A stretch of 5,998 bases of DNA from Gammaproteobacteria bacterium (GTDB taxonomy: Bacteria; Pseudomonadota; Gammaproteobacteria; Granulosicoccales; Granulosicoccaceae), in assembly GCA_020444765.1 (NCBI GenBank), contig JAGRHW010000225.1:1-5998 (forward strand), in the 5' to 3' direction. Of the stretch, positions 1 through 5,997 are shown piece after piece (positions within the stretch are counted from its first letter, which is position 1; each line of letters opens with the position of its first letter). Position numbers and translations under genes: made by a program. The notes under the pieces are model-generated. The model was not told where the DNA came from. It worked only from the letters and a program-made list of their open reading frames with translations, and did no database searches.

Positions 1-736
1 GCATCACGGCCATTTTTATCCGTCCTGCCGGGGAAAATGCGCGCCGATCCTGCCGTTTATGCTTGGCGCGCTAAGACTGGAAAATCCGCCCGACTTTGTT
101 TCTATCACCGATCAAGCCGAGCCACGCGTGGTTTTTGAAGACGATCAGTTGCTGGTGGTCGACAAACCCGCCGGTATGTTGTCGGTGCCCGGCAAACACG
201 TGAGCGACTGCGTGGAAACCCGGCTTGCGCAACGCTACCCGGAGGCGCCGGATCTCAAACTCGTGCATCGGCTGGATATGTCGACATCCGGTCTGCTGCT
301 GGCGGCAAAAAATCCGGCCAGCCACAAAAAACTGCAAGCCCAGTTTATCAGGCGCGGTGTCGACAAGCGTTATGTTGCGATACTGGCCGGCGTGCTGGCG
401 GCCGAGCAGGGCGAGATCGAGCTGCCGCTGCGGACCGATTTTGACGATCGTCCCAGGCAGGTGGTGTGCGAGCGATTTGGCAAGCCGGCTTTGACGCGCT
501 GGCAGGTCATCGGCCGGAACCGCGAGACGACCCGGGTCTATTTTTATCCGCATACCGGGCGTACGCATCAATTGCGCTTACATGCCGCCCATCTGGACGG
601 ACTCGGTATGCCGATCGTTGGTGATGAACTTTACGGGCTTGCGGGGCAGCGCCTGATGTTGCACGCGGAGCGTCTGGCCTTTGACCATCCTGTCTCCGGC
701 AAACGGCTTGTGTTGACATCACCGGTGCCGTTTTAA
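1..736 (+). CDS. RluA-family RNA pseudouridine synthase, 5' end beyond the window
   Basis: This protein converts specific uridines to pseudouridine in structured RNA. The closest functional relative I recognise is RluA (tRNA U32 and 23S rRNA U746). Seen: the catalytic motif HRLDMSTSG, with the nucleophilic Asp codon at 275-277; the early core motif VVDKPAGMLSVPG; PLRTDFDDRPRQVVCE and GKPAL in the middle; and the late motif GRTHQLRLHAAH. The spacing matches the roughly 220-residue RluA core. The first ATG is at 59, but it lacks a Shine-Dalgarno sequence. The frame is open back to position 2 and encodes GHFYPSCRGKCAPILPFML, which I recall as the linker before the catalytic domain in long (about 550-residue) RluA-family proteins of gammaproteobacteria. 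I therefore infer that the gene is cut by the window edge and ATG 59 is internal. It ends with TAA at 734-736, convergent with the SCP2 gene. The family is firm; the exact RNA target is not. Confidence 0.93.
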   Translation, partial: HHGHFYPSCRGKCAPILPFMLGALRLENPPDFVSITDQAEPRVVFEDDQLLVVDKPAGMLSVPGKHVSDCVETRLAQRYPEAPDLKLVHRLDMSTSGLLLAAKNPASHKKLQAQFIRRGVDKRYVAILAGVLAAEQGEIELPLRTDFDDRPRQVVCERFGKPALTRWQVIGRNRETTRVYFYPHTGRTHQLRLHAAHLDGLGMPIVGDELYGLAGQRLMLHAERLAFDHPVSGKRLVLTSPVPF

Positions 737-789
737 GCACGATCGATCAGCGGTTGCCCGTGAACATCGGGCGTGTCAAAGAGGGAAGC

Positions 790-822
790 GCAGCGTTGCC
801 GTCGGACTGACGGCAACGCTGC
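790..822 (-). terminator. Strong hairpin between convergent genes, probable terminator of the SCP2 gene
   Basis: A perfect 14-bp inverted repeat (790-803 with 809-822) encloses a 5-base loop, GGACT. It lies 9 bases beyond the stop codon of the minus-strand SCP2 gene and 53 bases beyond the stop of the plus-strand pseudouridine synthase. Read on the minus strand, the stem is followed by CGCTTCCCTCTTTG, pyrimidine-rich but without a clean U-run. On the plus strand no T-tract follows. It is therefore best read as a terminator or mRNA 3'-end stabiliser for the minus-strand gene, possibly blocking read-through both ways. The stem is certain; the function is inferred from position. Confidence 0.6.
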
Positions 823-831
823 AGGACGGGA

Positions 832-1227
832 TCAGGCCCGCGCCATCACCGAAAAGCTCTTGATAAACGGTCCGGCCATGCGCGGATCCTTCAGCATGGA
901 GCTGTAATCACCGACCTTGAATTTCATCTTGCCGGTGGTAAAGGCCATGCCGAGTCCGGCCATGCCCGGAGGTTTGGATATCCACTTGCCCCATTGATCT
1001 TCCTTGGCGCGAATGTCCCAGTTCAGGGTCTGATTGTCCCAGGGGCCGGCGTCGACGGCCTGACCTTTTTTCACGGTCAGCACGCCGCGCGGATGATCTT
1101 CGCCCGGATAACCGTAGCCGATCACCGAGTCAAAATTAATCTCGGCCAGAGCGCCGGCCAGATCGGGTTCGCCGTTCCAGGCATCCTTGAAGCTGCTCAT
1201 CCATTCTGCAGAAAAAAGCTCACTCAT
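832..1227 (-). CDS. SCP2 sterol-binding-domain protein (131 aa)
   Basis: A small soluble single-domain protein that I assign to the SCP2 sterol-carrier family. Members bind lipids or fatty acyl groups in a hydrophobic tunnel; the bacterial versions mostly lack a defined ligand. Seen: a leading amphipathic stretch with FSAEWMSSFKDAWN; an alternating middle with GVLTVKKGQ and LNWDIRAKEDQWGKWI, as expected for the beta sheet; and the family-like C-terminal part AFTTGKMKFKVGDYSSMLKD followed by a helix-like tail ending SFSVMARA. No signal peptide or membrane segment is visible, so it should be cytoplasmic. The ATG at 1227 has a strong Shine-Dalgarno sequence 6 bases upstream, which fixes the start. 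The gene is monocistronic as far as seen, with the hairpin at 790-822 after its TGA. It diverges from the sensor kinase across 369 bp. The natural ligand and pathway cannot be told from sequence. Confidence 0.82.
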   Translation of the reverse strand: MSELFSAEWMSSFKDAWNGEPDLAGALAEINFDSVIGYGYPGEDHPRGVLTVKKGQAVDAGPWDNQTLNWDIRAKEDQWGKWISKPPGMAGLGMAFTTGKMKFKVGDYSSMLKDPRMAGPFIKSFSVMARA

Positions 1228-1232
1228 TGTTC

Positions 1233-1239
1233 TCTCCTC
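1233..1239 (-). promoter_or_regulatory. Ribosome binding site of the SCP2 gene
   Basis: On the minus strand the sequence reads GAGGAGA, with the AGGAG core 6 bases before the ATG at 1227. It is the best ribosome binding site in the window and decides the SCP2 start. Confidence 0.8.
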
Positions 1240-1259
1240 ACGTTGTTGGGTGTTTTCGG

Positions 1260-1275
1260 CATTGCTAAAGCAATG
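1260..1275. promoter_or_regulatory. Perfect 16-bp palindrome beside a T-tract, operator or terminator-like element
   Basis: CATTGCT and AGCAATG form 7-base arms around a central AA. The plus strand continues TTA and then eight T (1279-1286). It sits 33 bases upstream of the SCP2 start codon, inside that gene's likely 5' leader or promoter. Read on the plus strand, it resembles a short, weak intrinsic terminator (six pairs closing a four-base loop, then U-rich), although no plus-strand gene directly precedes it. Read as DNA, it fits a dimeric repressor or activator site. I do not recognise it as the box of a named regulator. Confidence 0.4.
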
Positions 1276-1407
1276 TTATTTTTTTTGGCGACGGTTAGCA
1301 CGCCACTTTTTGCTGATTCTTTTGTTCAGGGAAAAGAAACAGCACAAAAATCATGGATATATTCCCGGAAGACTGCCGGAAACTCGGGTCACAGGCAACT
1401 GGCGTCT

Positions 1408-1451
1408 GGTGATAGGCGCGGACTTTTTATGGTGATAGGTGATTTTTTTAT
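1408..1451. repeat. Two-copy imperfect tandem repeat upstream of the sensor kinase
   Basis: Copy 1 (1408-1430) is GGTGATAGG, then CGCGGAC, then TTTTTAT. Copy 2 (1431-1451) is GGTGATAGG, then TGA, then TTTTTTTAT. The two copies directly abut, share the first nine bases exactly and end in the same T-rich block. The 23-base offset between the GGTGATAGG boxes is close to two helical turns, so both would face the same side of the DNA. The repeat lies about 150-190 bp before the kinase start. Paired regulator sites are a reasonable inference; a small chance duplication is the alternative. Confidence 0.45.
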
Positions 1452-1589
1452 GGCCGATTCAAGATCACTATCCCGCTTGACGCCCGTCTTTCCACCACGG
1501 CAGCTCAGGTATTTTCAGCGAAAAAAACAACCGCGCACTGCTACTGTGCGGAACTTCGGTTAAACTGCGGTCATTTTATAAAAAAACAC

Positions 1590-1593
1590 AAGG
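1590..1593 (+). promoter_or_regulatory. Weak, closely spaced ribosome binding site of the sensor kinase
   Basis: AAGG lies only 3 bases before the ATG at 1597, behind a run of seven A. An in-frame TAA at 1579-1581 rules out any start upstream of 1582, so 1597 is the first usable ATG. The poor match and short spacing suggest modest translation, which is normal for a membrane sensor. Confidence 0.45.
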
Positions 1594-1596
1594 CCC

Positions 1597-4500
1597 ATGC
1601 TGCAGCCCTGGATACTGGTAGTCGCGTCGCTGATCTATATCGGCGTGCTGTTTGCAATCGCGCACTTTGGCGACAATCAGGTGCGCCGGCACCGGCTGAT
1701 TCCGCATCGGCCGCTGATCTACAGTCTGTCTCTGGCCATCTACTGCACATCCTGGACGTATTACGGCGCTGTCGGCAGCGCCGCCACCAGCGGCTGGGGC
1801 TATTTTGCGATCTATCTCGGGCCGATCATCGTGGTGGTGTTTGGCTTTCATTTTATCAAGAAGCTGGCGACGATCTGTGTCGAGCACAATGTCACCACGA
1901 TCGCGGATTTTATCGCCTCGCGCTACGGCAAGGCGCAGAGTCTGGCGGTGCTGGTAACGCTGATCGCGATTCTCGGCACGCTGCCCTATATCGCCCTGCA
2001 GCTCAAAGCGGTCGCCCTGAGTTACAACGTGCTCGCCAGCCAGAGCGTGATCAACAGCTCGCCGGAGCCGCTGAGCGGTATCTGGAGCGATACCGGGCTG
2101 ATCGTCGCGGCGGTCATGGCCTTGTTCAGCATCCTTTTCGGAACCCGTTACGTCAACGCCTCCGAGCATCATGAAGGTATCATTCTGGCGGTGGCCTTCG
2201 AAGCCGTGGTCAAGTTATTCGCCCTGATCATGGTCTGCCTGTTCGCGCTGTACAGCGTGTTTGACGGGCCGGAAGAACTGATCCGTCAGGCGGCCGAGAC
2301 ACCGGCGATTGCCGGGCTGGTGTCTATGCCCTCACTGCAGACGGATATTTTACAGACCAGCTTTCTCAGTCATATGGTACTGGCCATGGCGGCGATTTTC
2401 TGCCTGCCGCGGCAATTCCACGTAACCTTTGTGGAAGTCGGCAGCGTCGAGAACATGAAGTCGATGCGCTGGATGTTTCCCGTTTATCTGGCGATCACCA
2501 GTCTGGTGGTGGTGCCGATCACCCTGGTCGGCTCGCTGATGTTCGAAGGTCAGAACGTCAACCCGGACATGTTTGTGCTGACGGTGCCGATGGCGGCCGA
2601 TAACGGGATGCTGTCTCTGCTGGCCTTTATCGGCGGGTTTTCGGCCGCGACCGGCATGGTCATCGTCGCGGTCATCGCGCTCAGCACGATGGTCTGTAAC
2701 GATATCGTGATGCCGGTCCTGTTCAAGATTCCGGTGTTCAGGCTGCGGGCCCGCCGTGACGTCACGCGTATCCTGTTGATCGTCCGTCGTCTGGCGATCG
2801 TGGTTATTCTGTATCTGGCGTATTCCTATTACCGTTATATCAACGAGCTGGAAGCACTGGCCTCGATCGGCCTGGTTTCGTTTGTTGCGGCCATTCAGTT
2901 CGCGCCGGCCATCGTCGGTGGCGTGTACTGGAAGAACGGTTCCTACCGCGGGGCCAGTATTGGCTTGCTGTCCGGATTTCTGGTCTGGCTGTATACCTTG
3001 TTTCTGCCGACCCTGATCGGCACCGGCTGGATGCCCGATGATCTGGTGGAAAACGGTCCCTGGGGAATCGCGTTTCTGAAGCCCTACGCCTTGTTCGGTT
3101 TTGATCAGTTCGAACCGATCACCCACGGTTTGCTCTGGAGCCTGACGATCAATCTGGTCTGTTATGTGTATTTTTCGCTGGGTCGCAAGCCGGGTCTGCT
3201 GGAGCGTATTCAGGCCGCCAACTTCACCCAGACTGTTTCCAACGAGAAAACCAGCGACGGTTTGCCGTGGTGGAGTTCGGTGGCGGTCGGCGAGCTGCGT
3301 CTGCTGGCGGAAAAGTTTATCGGTGAGGCGTCGACCCGCAAGGCCTTCGCCGAATACGCCGCCAGAACCAGTGACGACCTGAACGCGACCGAAAAAGCCG
3401 ACGCCGAACTGATCGGTTTTACCGAACGCCTGCTGGCGGGCGCGATCGGCGCTTCCTCGGCGAGGCTGATTATTTCCTCGATCCTGAAAAAGAAAAAAGA
3501 CCTGCCGATCGAAGACGTTTTCAGCATCGTCGACGAGGCCTCGCAGGCACTGCATTTCAGCCAGGAACTGCTGACGCACACCATCGAGCATATCGACCAG
3601 GGCATCAGCGTGGTCGACGAAAACCTCAATATCGTTGCCTGGAACAGCCGTTATCTGGAGCTTTACAAATACCCCAAGGGCTTTATCCATGTCGGCCGGC
3701 CGATCGCCGATGTCATACGGTTCAATGCCGAGGCGGGTGAGTGCGGCCCGGGCGAGGTGGACGAGCATGTGGAAAAACGCCTCAACTTCATGCGCGCCGG
3801 CACCCGGCACACGTTTATCCGATACCGCAAGGATGGCACGGTGCTGGAGATTCAGGGTAAGCCGATGCCGGGCGGCGGCTTTGTCACGAGTTTTACGGAT
3901 ATTACCGAACACAAAAAGAACGAGCAGAAACTCCGCGAAATCAACGAAAACCTGGAACAGATCGTCGAAGGACGCACGCGCGAGCTGTCCCGAGTCAACG
4001 GCACCTTGTCGTCGGTCAATGCCGAGCTCGAACAGGCGATCCAGAGCAAGGTCAAGTTTCTTGCCGCGGTCAATCATGACGTGATGCAACCCCTGAACGC
4101 GGCCAGACTGTTCACCTCGGCGCTCAGTCAGGCCGAGGACGACAGGGAGCAGCTTACCGAGCGGATCATCAGTTCACTGCGCTCCGCCGAGGAGATCATT
4201 CATACCCTGCTGGATGTATCGAAGCTGGACAGCGGCGCGATCACGCCGAAGATGTCGGTTTTCAATGTCAGTGATGTGATCGATACCCTGTGTAATGAAT
4301 TTACCGTGATCGCGGCGGAAAAAAACATCCGGCTGAAACGGGTTTGCTGCGACCTTCGGGTGGAGAGCGATCCGCATTTGCTGCGCCGCGTGCTGCAAAA
4401 CTTTATTTCCAATGCTTTGCGTTATACGCCGCCGGGCGGGCGGGTGACGCTGGGTTGCCGGCGGCACCTGACCAACCGCGCCCAACCGATGTTGAGCATT

Positions 4501-5184
4501 CGGGTTTACGATACCGGCGTCGGTATGCACGAGGAGGATCTGCAAACGATTTTCGAGGAGTTCAAGCGCCTGGACAACCAGATCGACGAGCAGGGCAAGG
4601 GGGTCGGGCTCGGTCTGGCGATCGCCCAGCGGATCGCCGGCATTCTGGGACACCGTATCACGGTTCGTTCCAGGCCCGGCAAAGGCAGCATGTTTTCTCT
4701 GACCATGCCGATCAGCCAGCAGGCCGTATCGGCAAAAGCGCCTGTTCGTGGTATGGCCGGTGGCGTCACGGTCATCGCCCAGGAGACCCTGGATCTGCAC
4801 ATTTTATGTATCGACAATGACCGGGACATTCTCGACGGCATGGCGGCGCTGATGGGGCCCTGGGGCTGTCGGGTGCATTGCGCGACGAGCTTCGACAACG
4901 CCGTGTCCGATATTTCAGCGCAGGCTTACCGTCCCGATATCATGCTGGTCGATTATCATCTGGACCGCAACGAGAAAGGGCTTGATGTGATGGACAGGCT
5001 GCGCGAGCGGCTGGCGCAGACGATACCCGGTGTGCTGATAACCGCCGACGTCAGTGAGGATGTAAAGGAGCTGACGCTCCAGCGCGGATACAACTATCTC
5101 AGCAAACCCGTCAATCCGGGGCGGTTGAGGAATATCATCAACCGGCTTGCGCGAGGCAGCGGGCGGGTGAAGCAGGTCGGCTGA
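1597..5184 (+). CDS. crbS: SSF-transporter/PAS hybrid sensor histidine kinase, CrbS/MxtR type (1195 aa)
   Basis: A membrane sensor kinase whose input is a complete sodium:solute symporter-like domain. Domains seen, in order: about 13 hydrophobic segments from residue 4 to about 527 (PutP/SLC5-like); a soluble STAC-like linker at about 560-640, ending near GASSARLIISSIL; a PAS domain at about 658-770 (GISVVDENLNIVAWNSRYLELY to FTDITEH); a charged probable coiled coil at 771-820; HisKA with phosphoacceptor His827 in NHDVMQPLNAARL; and HATPase with N box QNFISNALRYT (Asn939), G1 DTGVGM (972-977), F box IFEEFKRL and G2 GKGVGLGLA (1001-1008). A receiver at 1068-1187 has acidic Asp1073 and Asp1075, phosphoacceptor Asp1119, Thr1149 and Lys1170. 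All key residues are intact, with no frameshift. Known of the family: CrbS/MxtR signals to a LuxR-type regulator to induce acetate use. The convergent regulator 21 bp downstream fits that partner. The architecture is firm; orthology to CrbS is inferred, with other SSF hybrid kinases such as ErcS-like proteins as the alternative. Confidence 0.93.
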   Translation: MLQPWILVVASLIYIGVLFAIAHFGDNQVRRHRLIPHRPLIYSLSLAIYCTSWTYYGAVGSAATSGWGYFAIYLGPIIVVVFGFHFIKKLATICVEHNVTTIADFIASRYGKAQSLAVLVTLIAILGTLPYIALQLKAVALSYNVLASQSVINSSPEPLSGIWSDTGLIVAAVMALFSILFGTRYVNASEHHEGIILAVAFEAVVKLFALIMVCLFALYSVFDGPEELIRQAAETPAIAGLVSMPSLQTDILQTSFLSHMVLAMAAIFCLPRQFHVTFVEVGSVENMKSMRWMFPVYLAITSLVVVPITLVGSLMFEGQNVNPDMFVLTVPMAADNGMLSLLAFIGGFSAATGMVIVAVIALSTMVCNDIVMPVLFKIPVFRLRARRDVTRILLIVRRLAIVVILYLAYSYYRYINELEALASIGLVSFVAAIQFAPAIVGGVYWKNGSYRGASIGLLSGFLVWLYTLFLPTLIGTGWMPDDLVENGPWGIAFLKPYALFGFDQFEPITHGLLWSLTINLVCYVYFSLGRKPGLLERIQAANFTQTVSNEKTSDGLPWWSSVAVGELRLLAEKFIGEASTRKAFAEYAARTSDDLNATEKADAELIGFTERLLAGAIGASSARLIISSILKKKKDLPIEDVFSIVDEASQALHFSQELLTHTIEHIDQGISVVDENLNIVAWNSRYLELYKYPKGFIHVGRPIADVIRFNAEAGECGPGEVDEHVEKRLNFMRAGTRHTFIRYRKDGTVLEIQGKPMPGGGFVTSFTDITEHKKNEQKLREINENLEQIVEGRTRELSRVNGTLSSVNAELEQAIQSKVKFLAAVNHDVMQPLNAARLFTSALSQAEDDREQLTERIISSLRSAEEIIHTLLDVSKLDSGAITPKMSVFNVSDVIDTLCNEFTVIAAEKNIRLKRVCCDLRVESDPHLLRRVLQNFISNALRYTPPGGRVTLGCRRHLTNRAQPMLSIRVYDTGVGMHEEDLQTIFEEFKRLDNQIDEQGKGVGLGLAIAQRIAGILGHRITVRSRPGKGSMFSLTMPISQQAVSAKAPVRGMAGGVTVIAQETLDLHILCIDNDRDILDGMAALMGPWGCRVHCATSFDNAVSDISAQAYRPDIMLVDYHLDRNEKGLDVMDRLRERLAQTIPGVLITADVSEDVKELTLQRGYNYLSKPVNPGRLRNIINRLARGSGRVKQVG

Positions 5185-5205
5185 TTTTCGCGGCCGGGCA
5201 GGCTC

Positions 5206-5871
5206 TTAGCTCAGCGTGTTGGGGTTGTCCACTTCGAGGTAATTGGCTGCCAGCATCGCCGCCTGGGTGCGGTTGCTGACGTCGAGCTTTTTGAAAATCT
5301 CCGTCAGATGCGCTTTGATGGTCGCTTCGGTCACGCAGATCTCGTCGGCAATTTCCTTGTTTTTGCGCCCGTCCACCAGCATCATCAGCACTCTGAACTG
5401 ACTGGGTGTCAGGGTTGCGAGTTTGTCGGCGATATCAGCCGAGCGCAGGCGGATTTCACTGACCCGTTGCCTGACATCGCTCGGCAGCCAGCGTTGGCCT
5501 TCGAGAATTTGCTTGATCGCCTCGACGATCACCGCGATATCGGCCGATTTCGGAATAAAGCCGGAGGCGCCCTGGTCGACGGCACGCGCGACAACTTCCG
5601 GGTCTTCATTGGCCGACACGATCGTCACCGGAATATCCGGGCAACGCAAGCCGAGAAAATGCAGGGCTGAAAAGCCGACCGCGCCCGGCATATGCAGATC
5701 CAGCAGGATCAGGTCGCTGTCGTCGTGATGGTTGATGGTTTTTTGCAGTTCGGAAAAAGAGCCGCAAACGATAATCTCCGGCTTGCCGAGGGCGCTTGCT
5801 ATGCCGTGTTTAAGGGCGTCGCGAAACAAAGGGTGGTCGTCGGCGATAATCAGTTTTTTCGCGGTGAACAT
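5206..5871 (-). CDS. crbR: NarL/LuxR-family response regulator, CrbR/ErdR type (221 aa)
   Basis: A cytoplasmic DNA-binding response regulator, probably the output partner of the adjacent hybrid kinase. Seen: an N-terminal receiver (residues 4-122) with acidic Asp11-Asp12, phosphoacceptor Asp58 in LILLDLHMPG, Ser86 and Lys108; then a linker; then a LuxR/GerE helix-turn-helix starting at LTPSQFRVLMMLVDG (154-168), with NKEIADEI as the first helix of the motif and EATIKAHLTEIFKKL (182-196) as the recognition helix. Length is typical of NarL-type regulators. I chose the ATG at 5871 because it places the receiver start MFTAKKLIIADDHP at the usual distance. Longer versions from ATG 5922 or TTG 5967 add a tail unlike a receiver and have no ribosome binding site. 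The 5871 start also has only a poor Shine-Dalgarno sequence. The stop is 21 bp from the kinase stop, convergent, with no clear terminator between. Known of the family: CrbR/ErdR activates acetyl-CoA synthetase and related genes. The specific name is an inference from sequence feel and context. Confidence 0.9.
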   Translation of the reverse strand: MFTAKKLIIADDHPLFRDALKHGIASALGKPEIIVCGSFSELQKTINHHDDSDLILLDLHMPGAVGFSALHFLGLRCPDIPVTIVSANEDPEVVARAVDQGASGFIPKSADIAVIVEAIKQILEGQRWLPSDVRQRVSEIRLRSADIADKLATLTPSQFRVLMMLVDGRKNKEIADEICVTEATIKAHLTEIFKKLDVSNRTQAAMLAANYLEVDNPNTLS

Positions 5872-5977
5872 TGTTAGGGATGCCCCGGACGGTTGCGACT
5901 GTATTGGATCGCGAGCCGGCATTTTAACACGTCGGCCGACCAAGTTGGATAAAACCTGAAGCGGCAATGATTCAGCG

Positions 5978-5983
5978 TTTATA
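5978..5983 (-). promoter_or_regulatory. Possible -10 element of the response-regulator promoter
   Basis: The minus strand reads TATAAA, five of six matches to the sigma-70 -10 consensus, about 107 bases before the chosen ATG. The matching -35 would fall outside the window, so the promoter cannot be completed. Confidence 0.3.
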
Positions 5984-5985
5984 CC

Positions 5986-5997
5986 TTATCGCGATAA
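5986..5997. promoter_or_regulatory. Perfect 12-bp palindrome at the right edge, candidate operator
   Basis: TTATCGCGATAA is its own reverse complement. It does not extend (C at 5985, A at 5998). It lies just upstream of the possible -10 of the response-regulator gene, where a spacer-bound regulator would sit. It could equally belong to a gene beyond the right edge. I do not match it to a named regulator. Confidence 0.4.

Larger units (their letters stand above)
1228..1596. other. AT-rich divergent intergenic region between the SCP2 gene and the sensor kinase
   Basis: This 369-bp stretch must hold the promoters and control sites of both divergent genes. It is visibly richer in A and T than the flanking genes, with runs of seven or eight T (1279-1286, 1443-1449) and of A (1521-1527, 1580-1586). 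It contains a 16-bp palindrome (1260-1275), a two-copy imperfect tandem repeat (1408-1451), a weak 5-bp hairpin (1534-1550) and a possible 37-codon ORF (1450-1563) with an AGGTGA sequence before its ATG. I found no -35/-10 pair good enough to call for either gene. TTGACG at 1477-1482 has no -10 at proper spacing, and TTTATA at 1575-1580 is -10-like but lacks a clear -35. No known riboswitch or named small RNA is recognisable. Confidence 0.7.

Noticed and set aside
756..772. Hairpin GCCCG/CGGGC after the pseudouridine synthase stop
   Set aside because: Only five pairs with a seven-base loop and no T-run follows, so it is too weak to call a terminator.
1187..1435. An 82-codon plus-strand frame in the intergenic region
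   Set aside because: It starts inside the SCP2 gene on the opposite strand, has no ribosome binding site and no recognisable product.
1534..1550. Small inverted repeat CGCAC/GTGCG before the kinase
   Set aside because: A five-pair stem with a seven-base loop and no associated element is within chance.
994..1563. A 189-codon plus-strand frame spanning the start of the SCP2 gene and the intergenic region
   Set aside because: Its first part is antisense to a well-supported SCP2 gene with a strong ribosome binding site, and its product shows no family. Only the short C-terminal part from 1450 has an initiation signal, reported separately as a weak possibility.
2350..4089. A 579-codon open frame on the minus strand within the kinase gene
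   Set aside because: It lies opposite the kinase, whose domains and motifs are continuous and unmistakable. The minus-strand translation is rich in Asp, Arg, His and Gln with no recognisable domain, typical of an antisense shadow in GC-biased coding DNA.
4344..4820. A 158-codon plus-strand frame overlapping the kinase ATPase domain
   Set aside because: It is an out-of-frame reading of the HATPase region, rich in Ala, Gly and Arg as expected for a shifted frame.
5931..5940. 10-bp palindrome GTCGGCCGAC upstream of the regulator gene
   Set aside because: It is short and GC-only at its centre, easily produced by chance in this composition, and does not extend or repeat.
5872..5967. N-terminal extension of the response regulator from a TTG at 5967 or an ATG at 5922
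   Set aside because: The extra residues do not look like a receiver, the region holds a -10-like box further up but no ribosome binding site for these starts, and ATG 5871 gives the usual receiver N-terminus.
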